Positions 20,035-29,093 of a stretch of 64,000 bases of DNA are shown here, piece after piece. The notes below the pieces were generated by a model. It searched no databases, had not been told where the DNA came from, and saw only the letters and a program-made list of their open reading frames with translations. The stretch spans positions 5,828,001 through 5,892,000 of the forward strand of contig NZ_CP027712.1 of the NCBI RefSeq assembly GCF_003945765.1, written 5' to 3'. The stretch is from Pseudomonas chlororaphis subsp. chlororaphis (GTDB lineage: Bacteria > Pseudomonadota > Gammaproteobacteria > Pseudomonadales > Pseudomonadaceae). Made by a program: the position numbers and the translations under genes. Each line of letters opens with the position of its first letter. Positions within the stretch are counted from its first letter, which is position 1.

Positions 20035-22017
20035 GTGATCGAAATACGCTCTCTACGCGACCTGTTGCGCCTGTTCTTCATCTTCCGCCGCGAGTTCAAG
20101 CTGGCGGTCATCACCACTATCGTGGTCGCGGTGCTGGGCGCCTTCCTGCTGCCGACGCGCTACGAGTCGGACGCGCGCCTGCTGGTCAAGCCCGGGCGCG
20201 ACAGCACCACGGTGCCGATCGAAGCCGGCAATCGCCAGACGCTGATCTCGCCCAGCACCCAGCACGACCCGATCGTCGATGAGGAGAAGATGCTCACCGG
20301 TCGCCCCATCGTGCACATCGTCGCCCAACGCTACCTGGAACTGAGCGCGGCCGCCGAACCCCAGGGTTTCTGGAAGACCCTCAAGTTCTACGCCAAGAAG
20401 GCCATGGGCACGGCCATCGATGCGCTGCGCAGCCTGCTGCAACTGGTCGGCCTGTCGGAACCGCAGAGCCCGCAGGACCGCCTGGCGACCCGCCTGGAAA
20501 AGAACTTCCAGGCCAGCCACGAAGCGGGTTCGTCGGTAATCGATATCAGCTTTACCTGGGACGACCCGGAAATCGCCCAGCAGGTGGTGAAGATCTGGGT
20601 CGACACCTTCCTCGAGGAGCGCGCCCGGGTGCTCGGTCGCAAGAGCCTCTATGCCTTCTATGAGGGCGAAGGCAACAAGGTGGCCGCGCAGATCCTCAGC
20701 CTCAAGGAGCAATTGCAGGGCCGCCTGAAGCAGATCGATTCGATCAGCGTCGATGCCCGCCTGGAAAACCTCACCAGCCAGATCGACCGCCTGACCGACG
20801 CCCGGGTCAATGCGCAGAACCAGCTGTCCGGGATCAGCAGCTTCCTGATCAACGCCCGCCAGCAGATCCTCGATCAGCCCGTCGAAGTGGTGACCAGTCG
20901 CGAGACCAGCCTCAACCCGACCCAGCTCGACCTCAAGCGCCAGCTCAACACCCTGCAGGTGGAACGCGCGCGCTTGCTGCGCACCTATTTGCCCGAGGCG
21001 CCGGCGGTCAAGCAGATCGAACAGAACATCCACGACCTGCAGGCCCTCAGCGAACAGGAAGAGAGCCGCCTGGAGCGCTCGAAGAACATCGCGCCCAATA
21101 GCCTGGTGACCAACGTCAAGCAGCAGGTCATCGATGCCCAGCTGCAACAGCGCCGGCTGACCGGGCAGATCGAGAACTACGACAAGACCCTGGCTGCCCT
21201 GCGTACCGAGCGCGACCGGGTACTGACCGACGAGCCCGAACTCAACCGCCTGACCCAGCAGTTGCGTACCGCGGAAAAGAGCTACGCGCTGTACTCGGAA
21301 AACCTGGAACAGGCGCGTATCGACCACGAGCTCGACAGCAGCCAGATCAGCAACATCGCGATCATCGAGCACGCCACATTCAACCCGGCGCGGGTCTTCC
21401 CCAAGAGCCTGCTGATCCTGCTGTTCGCCATTCCCGCGGGCATCGCCGTGGGTTTGCTGACCATCTATGTCTGCTACCTGCTGGACCAGCGCATCCACGA
21501 CGGCTCGCGCCTGCCAGAGCTGTTCCAGGTGCCGCTGTGGGGCAGCGTGCCGGACCTCGAGGACGCCACGCCCGCCGCCATGACCGCGAGCATCTACCGG
21601 CTCTACAGCCTGTTGCCCATGGACCGCATCGAGAGCCAGGGCTTGACCCTGGGCCTGACCTCGGCGCGCCATGGCGAAGGCGTGAGTTTCATCCTCGAAC
21701 GCCTGCGCCGCCTGCTGGAAGAGCGCGGCCAGCGCGTGCGGGTCAACGACAGCGCGCCGGCCCAGCCCGGTGAAGTCCTGCTGCTGGATGCCTCGGCCCT
21801 GCTGTCGAACCAGGAGGCCTTCCTGATCCTGCGCCGCGCCGACCTGATCGCCCTGGTGATCGAGGCTCGGACCAGCACCGTGCCGATGATCGAAAATGCA
21901 ATGTCGTTGCTGACTACCGCCTTCGGCAAGGTCGACGGGCTGATCCTCAACCGTCGCCGCTTCGAAGTACCGTCCAGGGTGCTGGAGCGGATCAACAGCT
22001 GGCGCGGTGCGGCCTGA
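20035..22017 (+). CDS. pslE: Wzc/Wzz-type polysaccharide co-polymerase PslE
   Basis: A 660-residue inner-membrane protein starting at GTG 20035 (CGGAG eight bases upstream). The Wzz domain begins RSLRDLLRLFFIFRREFK, a first membrane segment (about 24-42) ends at LLPTRYESDARL, a long coiled-coil periplasmic region spans about 200-440, and a second membrane segment (about 462-484) is followed by a cytoplasmic domain shaped like a BY-kinase. In that domain the P-loop equivalent reads TSARHGEGVSF, with Val where the Lys should be, so ATP-dependent kinase activity is unlikely. It controls chain length or export together with PslD and PslJ. Confidence 0.88.
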   Translation: MIEIRSLRDLLRLFFIFRREFKLAVITTIVVAVLGAFLLPTRYESDARLLVKPGRDSTTVPIEAGNRQTLISPSTQHDPIVDEEKMLTGRPIVHIVAQRYLELSAAAEPQGFWKTLKFYAKKAMGTAIDALRSLLQLVGLSEPQSPQDRLATRLEKNFQASHEAGSSVIDISFTWDDPEIAQQVVKIWVDTFLEERARVLGRKSLYAFYEGEGNKVAAQILSLKEQLQGRLKQIDSISVDARLENLTSQIDRLTDARVNAQNQLSGISSFLINARQQILDQPVEVVTSRETSLNPTQLDLKRQLNTLQVERARLLRTYLPEAPAVKQIEQNIHDLQALSEQEESRLERSKNIAPNSLVTNVKQQVIDAQLQQRRLTGQIENYDKTLAALRTERDRVLTDEPELNRLTQQLRTAEKSYALYSENLEQARIDHELDSSQISNIAIIEHATFNPARVFPKSLLILLFAIPAGIAVGLLTIYVCYLLDQRIHDGSRLPELFQVPLWGSVPDLEDATPAAMTASIYRLYSLLPMDRIESQGLTLGLTSARHGEGVSFILERLRRLLEERGQRVRVNDSAPAQPGEVLLLDASALLSNQEAFLILRRADLIALVIEARTSTVPMIENAMSLLTTAFGKVDGLILNRRRFEVPSRVLERINSWRGAA

Positions 22018-23198
22018 TGCGTATCGCCTTGCTGGCCCCGCTGCCGCCGGAACAGACCGGTATCGCCGACTACGCCGCGCATTTCAGCAATGCGCTGCGC
22101 GGCCTTGGCATCGAAGTGTTGACGCCGCTGGCCGGCTGTCACGATCCAGCGGAGCAACTGACGCTCCTGCGCGCCTTCGACTGGACGGGCGTCGACCTGG
22201 TACACGCCGAACTCGGCGGTGGCCGCTTCGGCGAATTCCAGGCGCTCGACTACCTGAGCAGCGAACAACCACTGATCCCGCGCACGGCCACCGTACATGA
22301 CCCGGAGCGCCTGATCTGGCGGCGCGCCCGGCTGTTCTGGCCACTGACCCTGCTCGAACGCCTGCCGCACCCGCTGCCGCAAGCGGCGGCGCTGCTTGCC
22401 GACCCGCTGACCCTGCGCGAAGAGCGGCGCCTGGCCCGCGGCATGCGCCGGCTGATTACCCTGACCCGGCTGGGCGGCGACTGCCTGCGCCAGCGCATGG
22501 GCCTGCGACCGCAACAGGTGGCGGTGATCGCCCACGGCAACCTGCCGATCCCCGCGGCCGAACTGCCGCCGCTGGTGCCGTTGCGCCTGCTGTACTTCGG
22601 CTTCATCTACCGCGGCAAGGGCATCGAAGACCTGATCGAAGCCCTGGCCCGCACCCTGGCGGCCAACCCGCAGTGCCGTGGCCAGGTCCGCCTGACCCTG
22701 GCCGGCGGCACCGCCCCGGAAATGACCTTCGATCCGGCCGGCAACTACCTCGACGGCCTGCGCCAGCGCATTCGCGAATTGCAGCTGGACGATGTGGTGG
22801 ACTGGCAACTGGACCTGCCGTCCACCGAGATCGCCCGCACCATCCAGGCCCACCATGTGATGGTGCTGCCGTACCGGGAATCGAAAAAACTCGCCTGGCT
22901 CGGCCAGATGCGCGGCACCAGCGGCGCCCTGTCCTGGGCCAATGCCTGCGGTCGCGGGGTCGTCACCTCCAATGCCCGGGCCTTTGCCGAGGAGGTTGCC
23001 GGCGGCAATGGCGTGACTTATCAGCAAGGCGATGTCGAAGCGCTGAGCCAGCACCTGAGCCGCCTGGTGCTGGAGCCCGAACTGGCCCGCCAGTGGGCCG
23101 CGCGGGCCAGCGAGGCCGGGCAACAACGCGAGTGGAGCGCCACCGCGCGGCGCTTCGCCGAACTGTTCAACGAAGTGTGCAAGGAGCGATCGAAATGA
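22017..23198 (+). CDS. pslF: Glycosyltransferase family 4-type, PslF
   Basis: A 393-residue GT-B fold glycosyltransferase. The N-terminal domain begins MRIALLAPLPPEQTGIADYA, and the C-terminal half holds the group 1 transferase region with LYFGFIYRGKGIEDLIEAL near residue 196 and VMVLPYRESKKLAWLGQMRG near 281. It probably transfers one sugar of the Psl repeat unit in the cytoplasm. Its ATG shares a base with the pslE stop and its end overlaps pslG by four bases, so it is translated as part of the operon. Confidence 0.87.
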   Translation: MRIALLAPLPPEQTGIADYAAHFSNALRGLGIEVLTPLAGCHDPAEQLTLLRAFDWTGVDLVHAELGGGRFGEFQALDYLSSEQPLIPRTATVHDPERLIWRRARLFWPLTLLERLPHPLPQAAALLADPLTLREERRLARGMRRLITLTRLGGDCLRQRMGLRPQQVAVIAHGNLPIPAAELPPLVPLRLLYFGFIYRGKGIEDLIEALARTLAANPQCRGQVRLTLAGGTAPEMTFDPAGNYLDGLRQRIRELQLDDVVDWQLDLPSTEIARTIQAHHVMVLPYRESKKLAWLGQMRGTSGALSWANACGRGVVTSNARAFAEEVAGGNGVTYQQGDVEALSQHLSRLVLEPELARQWAARASEAGQQREWSATARRFAELFNEVCKERSK

Positions 23199-24544
23199 AG
23201 ACCCGACCAGGCCTTAAACGTCGCCCGCTATTGCGCTATCTGCCACTGGTCGCCGCGCTGGCGGTAGGCGGCGCCCTGCTGCTCAGCGAACAGGTCGATG
23301 CCACGCCGATCAACCTGGCCCCCGATCGCACCCTGGTGTGGAAGGACTACCTGGGGGTCAATGCGCATTTCCTGTGGTTCACCCCGCAGCAATACCGCAA
23401 ACAGATCGCCGCCTATAAGCAGCTCGGCCTGCAATGGGTGCGGGTCGACCTGCACTGGGATCGGCTCGAACCCACCGAAGAGGGTTATCAACTCAGCACC
23501 CTCGACGAACTGGACCGGACCCTGAGCGACTCGAAACTCAAGTCGCTGTTCTACCTCGTAGGCTCGGCGCCCTTCGTGACCACCGCCCCCAAAGGCGGGC
23601 CGTTCCAGGATCAGTACCCACCGCGCGATCCGAAAGTCTTCGCCACGCGCATGGCCATGCTGGCCCAGCGTTACCCGGACATCGACGCCTGGCAGGTGTG
23701 GAACGAGCAGAACATACCCAACAACTGGCGGCCGAAACCCGATGCCAAGGGCTACGGCGAGCTGCTGCTGGCGACCCATCAGGCGCTGAACCAGGTGGCG
23801 CCGGACAAGATCCAGGTCATGGGCGGCATGGCCTACTACAGCCAGATGCCGACCCAGCGCAACGCGCTGATGTTCGAGAAACTCGGCGAACTGGGCGTGC
23901 AGAGCCTGGGCATGGTCGCCGCCTATCACCCGTATTCGGAAATCCCGGAAAGCGATGAGCCGGGCAAGAACGAAGTGCTGCTGCGCGGCAAGCAGCTCAA
24001 CGACATGCTGCACGGCGCCGGCCTGAAGAGGGTCTGGGCCACCGAGTGGGGCTGGTCGAGCTACGCCGGGCCCAAGGAGATGCAGCGGCTGATCGGCGTC
24101 GACGGCCAGGCCGACTACACCCTGCGTCGCCTGGCGTTGATGAGCGACCAGGACTACGAGCGGATCTTTCTCTTCGCCCTTTCCGATCTCGACTCGCGCG
24201 CCTCGGCTCGCGACCAGCATTACGGCCTGCTCGACCTCAACGGCGAACCCAAGCCGGTGTACAAGGCGCTCGCGCGTTTTCTCGAGATTACCGGCGCGCG
24301 CCTCAAACCCGGCAAGACACCGGAGCTTGCGAACCTGCCCGACACCTTCTACAGCGTGTCCTGGACCCGCGACGACGGTAAACGCCTGCTGATGTTCTGG
24401 AGCGCCAAGGCCGGCACCATCAAATTGCCGCAAGTGCACCAGGCCGAGCTCTACGATCCGCTCAGCGGAACCCGGGCCAGTCTCGACGCCGCGGACGGCA
24501 TCCAGCCGGCCGTGAAATCGTCCCTGCAGATTCTCGTGTGGTAA
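23195..24544 (+). CDS. pslG: Psl-associated endoglycosidase PslG
   Basis: A 449-residue glycoside hydrolase with a GH39-like TIM barrel and an N-terminal membrane anchor (about 17-33, YLPLVAALAVGGALLL). The general acid is Glu171 in VWNEQNIPNNW and the nucleophile Glu284 in WATEWGWSS, matching the Glu pair known in P. aeruginosa PslG. Aromatic substrate-cleft residues surround them. The enzyme cuts Psl within the chain in the periplasm. It is not strictly needed for Psl synthesis but affects release and biofilm architecture. Start 23195 overlaps the pslF stop. Confidence 0.9.
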   Translation: MKTRPGLKRRPLLRYLPLVAALAVGGALLLSEQVDATPINLAPDRTLVWKDYLGVNAHFLWFTPQQYRKQIAAYKQLGLQWVRVDLHWDRLEPTEEGYQLSTLDELDRTLSDSKLKSLFYLVGSAPFVTTAPKGGPFQDQYPPRDPKVFATRMAMLAQRYPDIDAWQVWNEQNIPNNWRPKPDAKGYGELLLATHQALNQVAPDKIQVMGGMAYYSQMPTQRNALMFEKLGELGVQSLGMVAAYHPYSEIPESDEPGKNEVLLRGKQLNDMLHGAGLKRVWATEWGWSSYAGPKEMQRLIGVDGQADYTLRRLALMSDQDYERIFLFALSDLDSRASARDQHYGLLDLNGEPKPVYKALARFLEITGARLKPGKTPELANLPDTFYSVSWTRDDGKRLLMFWSAKAGTIKLPQVHQAELYDPLSGTRASLDAADGIQPAVKSSLQILVW

Positions 24545-24569
24545 TCGATCTCGACCTGGAGTGCCGTAC

Positions 24570-25784
24570 GTGAAGATTCTCTGGATTCTCCCCTACCTGC
24601 CTTGGCCCATGACCAGCGGTGGCAAGACTCGCCAGTTTCACTTGCTGCGGACCTTGAGCGAGCGGGGTCACCGCATCACCTTGCTGGTGCAGTCGAAAAC
24701 CGAGGCCGATGCCGCCACCCGCGCCGCCCTCGAGCCCTGGCTGGAACGCCTGATCGTGGTGCCCCGGCGCCCACTGAAACACCCGGTCACGCTGCTGGCC
24801 GGGCTGTTCGCGCCCTGGCCGCTGCTGACCACGGTCAACGGTGTGTCGCGCCCCTTGCGCGAGCGCTTCGACAGCCTGCTGCAGGAGCCCTGGGATGTGA
24901 TCCAGGTCGAGCACAGCTACAGCCTGCAACCCTATCTGCAACCGCTGCGGCGGGCCGGCCGGGACTTCGTGCTCACCGAGCACAACCTCGAATCCAGCCT
25001 GGGCGGCGCGACCTATGACCGCTTCCCGGCCTGGGCCAGTCTCTTCGTGCGCTATGACCAATGGCGCTGCCGGCAGTGGGAACGCAAGGCGTTCGATTCG
25101 GCCCGCCAGGTGGTCGCGGTGACCGAAAGCGACGCCCGGGCCATGCGCCAGCTGACCCGTACCCCGGTCGAGGTGGTGGTCAACGGCGTCGACAGCCGCA
25201 GCTTTGCCGAGGTCTCGGCCGACCCGCAGAGCCAGCGGGTGCTGTTCGTCGGCAACTACGAATACGCGCCGAACCTGGACGCCGTGCAGTGGATGCTCGA
25301 CGAGATTTTCCCGCGGGTCTGGAACCACTGCCCCGAGGCGCGCCTGGCGGTGGCCGGGTATGCCTTGCCGAGCAACTGGGCCGAACGCTGGACCGACAGC
25401 CGCATCGAGTGGGTCGGCTTCGTGCCGGACCTGCCCGACCTGCAACGACGCTGCGCGCTGTTCATCGCGCCGTTACGCCAGGGCGGCGGCTCCAAGCTCA
25501 AGGTGCTCGAAGCCATGGCCGCCGGCCTGCCGCTGGTCAGCACCGCGCAAGGCGCCTCGGGCCTGGCCATCCGCCCCGAGGAACATTACCTGGCAGGCGA
25601 CAATGCCCAGGCCCTGGCCGATGCCGTGATTCGCCTGTTGAGCGAGCCGACCCTCGCCGCCCAATTGGCCGGCGCAGCCCGCCTGTATGCCCGCCAGCAT
25701 CACGACTGGGCCGTGGCCGGTGACGAACTGGAACAGATCTACCGGACTCTGCCCTCCACACAGGAGCATCCCGCATGCGTGTAG
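24570..25784 (+). CDS. pslH: Glycosyltransferase PslH
   Basis: A 404-residue GT-B transferase. Two in-frame GTG codons (24561 and 24570) are possible. The second is chosen because GGAG lies nine bases before it, while the first is directly on the ribosome site. The start MKILWILPYLPWPMTSGGK is typical of group 1 transferases. The donor-binding region includes VLFVGNYEYAPNLDAVQWML near residue 227 and the acidic-type motif FIAPLRQGGGSKLKVLEAMA. It contributes one linkage of the Psl repeat. It overlaps pslI by ten bases. Confidence 0.87.
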   Translation: MKILWILPYLPWPMTSGGKTRQFHLLRTLSERGHRITLLVQSKTEADAATRAALEPWLERLIVVPRRPLKHPVTLLAGLFAPWPLLTTVNGVSRPLRERFDSLLQEPWDVIQVEHSYSLQPYLQPLRRAGRDFVLTEHNLESSLGGATYDRFPAWASLFVRYDQWRCRQWERKAFDSARQVVAVTESDARAMRQLTRTPVEVVVNGVDSRSFAEVSADPQSQRVLFVGNYEYAPNLDAVQWMLDEIFPRVWNHCPEARLAVAGYALPSNWAERWTDSRIEWVGFVPDLPDLQRRCALFIAPLRQGGGSKLKVLEAMAAGLPLVSTAQGASGLAIRPEEHYLAGDNAQALADAVIRLLSEPTLAAQLAGAARLYARQHHDWAVAGDELEQIYRTLPSTQEHPACV

Positions 25785-26878
25785 CCCTCGATTATCGTCC
25801 GGCCACGGTCGCTCCCTCCTCGGGCATCGCCCGTCAGGTCAAGGCCCTGGAACAGGCCCTGCGTGCCCGTGAAGACACCGAATTGCTGCTGGTGAGCGAA
25901 GCGCCACTGGAGCATGAACAACGCCAGACCGCCTTTTGCCCGGCCTGGCCGAGCCCCCTCGATGGCGTGCAACGCCCCGGCGTGCGCCTGCGCTTCGAAC
26001 GCAAATTCTTGCCGGCGACCATTCGCGAGCAGTCGGTCGACCTGTATATCGCCACCGCCAACATGGGCCTGCCCATCGGCCACAAGCCGGCAGGCACCCG
26101 TTATGTGCTGATCCTCCATGACCTGTTCCAGCTGACCCAGCGCAACTTCCACCGCTCGCAGCTCAAGGCCATGGCCTATCGGCTGATCGACGCCGTGTCG
26201 ATCGCCTGGTCGATCTGGGTTGCCGATGAGGTCTGGTGCCCTTCGCGGTTTTCCTGCAGCGAGGCGGCCCGGCTGTTTCCCTGGGCGCGGCCGAAATTCC
26301 GCGTGCTGAACAACCTGGTGCCGGAGTTCCAGGGTGTCATCGGCCCACTGCCGACGGGCCTGCCCGAGCGTTACTGGCTGGCCGTCGGGACACGGGAGCC
26401 GCGCAAGAACATGCCGTTCTTCATCGAGCAGTGGCAGCGCTGCCGCCAGGAGAACCCGCAAGTACCGGAGCTGGTCCTGGTCGGCCATGCCAGCGACCTG
26501 CCCGCGAACCTGAGCCAGTTGCCCGGCCTGCATTGGGTCAACGGCGTCAGCGACGAGCAGTTGCAGGCCCTGTACCGGCATGCCGACTGCCTGTGGCAGC
26601 CCTCCTACGCCGAAGGCTTCGGCCTGCCGGTGGTCGAAGCGCTGTGGCAGGGCACGCCGGTCGCGGTGGCCAGGGGGTCGGCGCTCGACGAGGTCACGCC
26701 ACCCGGCGCGCGGCGCTTCAATGCCCGCGATCGCGCCAGCCTGCGCAATGCGCTGATCGAACAGGCGCAGGACAGCGCCAGACCCGATCCGGACAGCCTG
26801 CGCGACTGGGCCCGGCAATTTGCCGAGCCGGCCCACCGCCAGCGCCTCGACACCTTGCTCACAGGGCTCTTTCACTGA
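25775..26878 (+). CDS. pslI: Glycosyltransferase PslI
   Basis: A 367-residue GT-B glycosyltransferase of the group 1/GT4 type. The N-terminal domain begins MRVALDYRPATVAPSSGIAR. The C-terminal domain contains YWLAVGTREPRKNMPFFIEQ near residue 200 and the donor-site loop SYAEGFGLPVVEALWQGTPV near 278. It completes the set of four Psl transferases with PslC, PslF and PslH. The start has GGAG nine bases upstream inside the pslH reading frame; the stop shares a base with pslJ. Confidence 0.87.
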   Translation: MRVALDYRPATVAPSSGIARQVKALEQALRAREDTELLLVSEAPLEHEQRQTAFCPAWPSPLDGVQRPGVRLRFERKFLPATIREQSVDLYIATANMGLPIGHKPAGTRYVLILHDLFQLTQRNFHRSQLKAMAYRLIDAVSIAWSIWVADEVWCPSRFSCSEAARLFPWARPKFRVLNNLVPEFQGVIGPLPTGLPERYWLAVGTREPRKNMPFFIEQWQRCRQENPQVPELVLVGHASDLPANLSQLPGLHWVNGVSDEQLQALYRHADCLWQPSYAEGFGLPVVEALWQGTPVAVARGSALDEVTPPGARRFNARDRASLRNALIEQAQDSARPDPDSLRDWARQFAEPAHRQRLDTLLTGLFH

Positions 26879-28275
26879 TGCTGCCAGGAAAATTCATTGG
26901 CCTGACCCTGGGGTTGATCTTCGGGATCCTGTTGTGGGCCCTGCCACCGGCAAAAGTCATTTTCGTGGTGATCGGCCTGGCCGTGACCCTGACGCTGATC
27001 CGCAAGCCGCTGTGGGGCCTGCTGATCTTCGCCGTGCTGGCCACCTGCATTCCCTACACCACGCTGCAGCTGGGGATTCGCACCACGGTCAGTGAAGCGG
27101 TGCTCGGCCTGACGTGGGTCGGGCTGTTCTGGCAATCGTTCATCGGCAAGACCCGCAACCTCATGCTCTGGCGCCCCACCGAGCGGGCCATGGTCTGGCT
27201 GATGCTGTTCAGCGCCATTCCCTTTGTCTGGGGCATGCTGATCATTCATGCCGATGGCAACGGCCCGGTGAACTGGGTGCGCTGGCTGATGAACCTGTCG
27301 CTGCTGTTCATGGTGCCGCTGCTGCTGCGTACCGATGCCGACCGCGACAAAGTGGTGATCGCCCTGTTGCTGGGCACTCTGCTGATGCTGCTGCTGTCGA
27401 TCGGCATGTTCATCAAGTCGCGCAATGCGATGTCGATGATCCCGATCCTCACCGACCTCAAGTACGCCCACCCGGAAGCGGTGAAGGACATCTTCTCCGC
27501 CAACTACCAGCGCATGGCGTCGCCCTGGGTTCACCCCAACCTCACGGGCGGCGTGCTGGTGCTGTTCATTCCCCTGGCGCTGCTCTATGGCTGGACCCGC
27601 ACCGGCGCGCGCCGGGCCCTGGGGCTGGCGGTGGCGATCCTCGGTTGCGCGGGGCTGCTGCTGAGTATTTCCCGTGGGGCGATCCTGGCCCTGGCCCTGG
27701 TGCTGATCTGGCTGACCTACAAACGCGTGCCCTACAGCGGCCGGATCATCGGCCTCGGGGCGGCCTTCGCGGTGGCCCTGGTGATGTTCTACCCGCCGCT
27801 GCAGGAACGCCTGATGACCATGTTCTCGGCAACCAACGCCAGTACCGAAGTGCGTTTCGACGAGTACGCGAAATTCCCCGAAGCGATGATGCGCTACCCG
27901 CTGGGCATCGGCTTCAAGGTCGACCCGCCGGTACCGGGCACCGACCTGCCGGGCATCTCCAACCTGTGGCTGAACTTCATCTACAAGATTGGCATTCCGG
28001 GGATGCTGCTGTTCATCGCCGTCACCCTGTTGTGGTGGCGCGAGGTGCGCCCGCTGGCGCCGATCCGTCAGGTGACTGCCGACAACGCGCTGTGGCTGGG
28101 GTGCATTTCCGGCCTGCTGGCGGCCTTGCTGACGGGCTTGTTCGACCACTACTTCAGCTTCACTTTCGTGCTGATCGGTCTGTTCTGGCTGTTGATGGGC
28201 ATGAGCCTGCAACAGGTCCGGTTGCGCCCAGCCATCACCCTCCCCCTCATCAACCCCAAGGATCGCCAAGCATGA
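26878..28275 (+). CDS. pslJ: Wzy-like polysaccharide polymerase PslJ
   Basis: A 465-residue polytopic membrane protein with about 10-12 hydrophobic segments and one larger periplasmic loop (about residues 190-225, carrying the ANYQRMASPWVHPNLTGG stretch). O-antigen ligase/Wzy-type features include LLLSISRGAILALAL near residue 262. It should link lipid-borne Psl repeat units in the periplasm. It overlaps pslI by one base and the following acyltransferase gene by four. Confidence 0.85.
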   Translation: MLPGKFIGLTLGLIFGILLWALPPAKVIFVVIGLAVTLTLIRKPLWGLLIFAVLATCIPYTTLQLGIRTTVSEAVLGLTWVGLFWQSFIGKTRNLMLWRPTERAMVWLMLFSAIPFVWGMLIIHADGNGPVNWVRWLMNLSLLFMVPLLLRTDADRDKVVIALLLGTLLMLLLSIGMFIKSRNAMSMIPILTDLKYAHPEAVKDIFSANYQRMASPWVHPNLTGGVLVLFIPLALLYGWTRTGARRALGLAVAILGCAGLLLSISRGAILALALVLIWLTYKRVPYSGRIIGLGAAFAVALVMFYPPLQERLMTMFSATNASTEVRFDEYAKFPEAMMRYPLGIGFKVDPPVPGTDLPGISNLWLNFIYKIGIPGMLLFIAVTLLWWREVRPLAPIRQVTADNALWLGCISGLLAALLTGLFDHYFSFTFVLIGLFWLLMGMSLQQVRLRPAITLPLINPKDRQA

Positions 28276-29093
28276 AACATCGTATTTTCCATTCTGCGGA
28301 TCTGCCGGAACGCCTGCCTGCCCTGGCCTCGGAGCTGGGCGTCAGCCACGATGAACTGCTCGAGGCCTACAGCTGGGGGCTGAACAACGACGTGCTGTTC
28401 GTCGAGGGCGACGGCGAGCAGGCGCGCTACAGCGTTTGCTCGGTGGACATCGAACAGATCATCGAACATCCCCTGGCCCGGCGCCTGTATGGTCGTTTGA
28501 AGCAGGACATCCCCACCACCCTGGTGCCGCGCTACGGCAAGAACCTGGCCACCCTCAAGGACCGCTGGCTGCGGGCCTGGGAGCAGGCCTACAACATCCT
28601 GATCAACAAGATCCCCAGCCATCACGTGCGCATCGCCTGGCTGCGCCTGGGCGGCGCGAAAATCGGCAAGGGCTCGACCATCTGGCGCAACACCGAGGTG
28701 CTGGGGGTGGAGAACCTGGTGATCGGCGATGACAGCGTGATCGCCTGGCATTGTCAGATCGACGCCCGGGCCGGGCTGATCATCGGCGATCATGTGACGA
28801 TCGCCTCTCACGTGCTGATTCTCGCCGGCGGCCATGACCCGATGAGCCCCGAGTTCTGGTCGGTGTCCGCGCCCATCTACATCGATGACTACGCCTGGAT
28901 CGCCACCCGGGCGCTGCTCGCCCATGGCTCGCATATCGGTCGCGGGGCCGTAGTGACCGCCAACACCCTCGTGGCCAAGGCCGTTGCCCCCTACAAGATC
29001 ATCGGCGGCAGCGGTGCCAAACCCATGGGCGAGCGCCCTCACGACCTGAACTACAAGGTGGGTGGCAAAGGCCTGTTCACCCTGTTCTATTGA
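28272..29093 (+). CDS. Hexapeptide-repeat acyltransferase in the psl operon
   Basis: A 273-residue protein. An alpha-helical N-terminal part (about 1-115) precedes a left-handed parallel beta-helix made of hexapeptide repeats (about 125-250: LGGAKIGKGSTIWRNTEVLG, VIGDDSVIAWHCQI, IIGDHVTIASHVLI, HIGRGAVVTANTLV). The loop with AGGHDP carries the histidine expected for catalysis in WcaF/maltose O-acetyltransferase-type enzymes. It probably O-acetylates Psl or a Psl intermediate. Start and stop overlap pslJ and pslK, so it belongs to the operon. P. aeruginosa has no such gene here; its operon ends with a membrane acyltransferase, PslL, which is absent from this window. Confidence 0.8.
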   Translation: MKHRIFHSADLPERLPALASELGVSHDELLEAYSWGLNNDVLFVEGDGEQARYSVCSVDIEQIIEHPLARRLYGRLKQDIPTTLVPRYGKNLATLKDRWLRAWEQAYNILINKIPSHHVRIAWLRLGGAKIGKGSTIWRNTEVLGVENLVIGDDSVIAWHCQIDARAGLIIGDHVTIASHVLILAGGHDPMSPEFWSVSAPIYIDDYAWIATRALLAHGSHIGRGAVVTANTLVAKAVAPYKIIGGSGAKPMGERPHDLNYKVGGKGLFTLFY

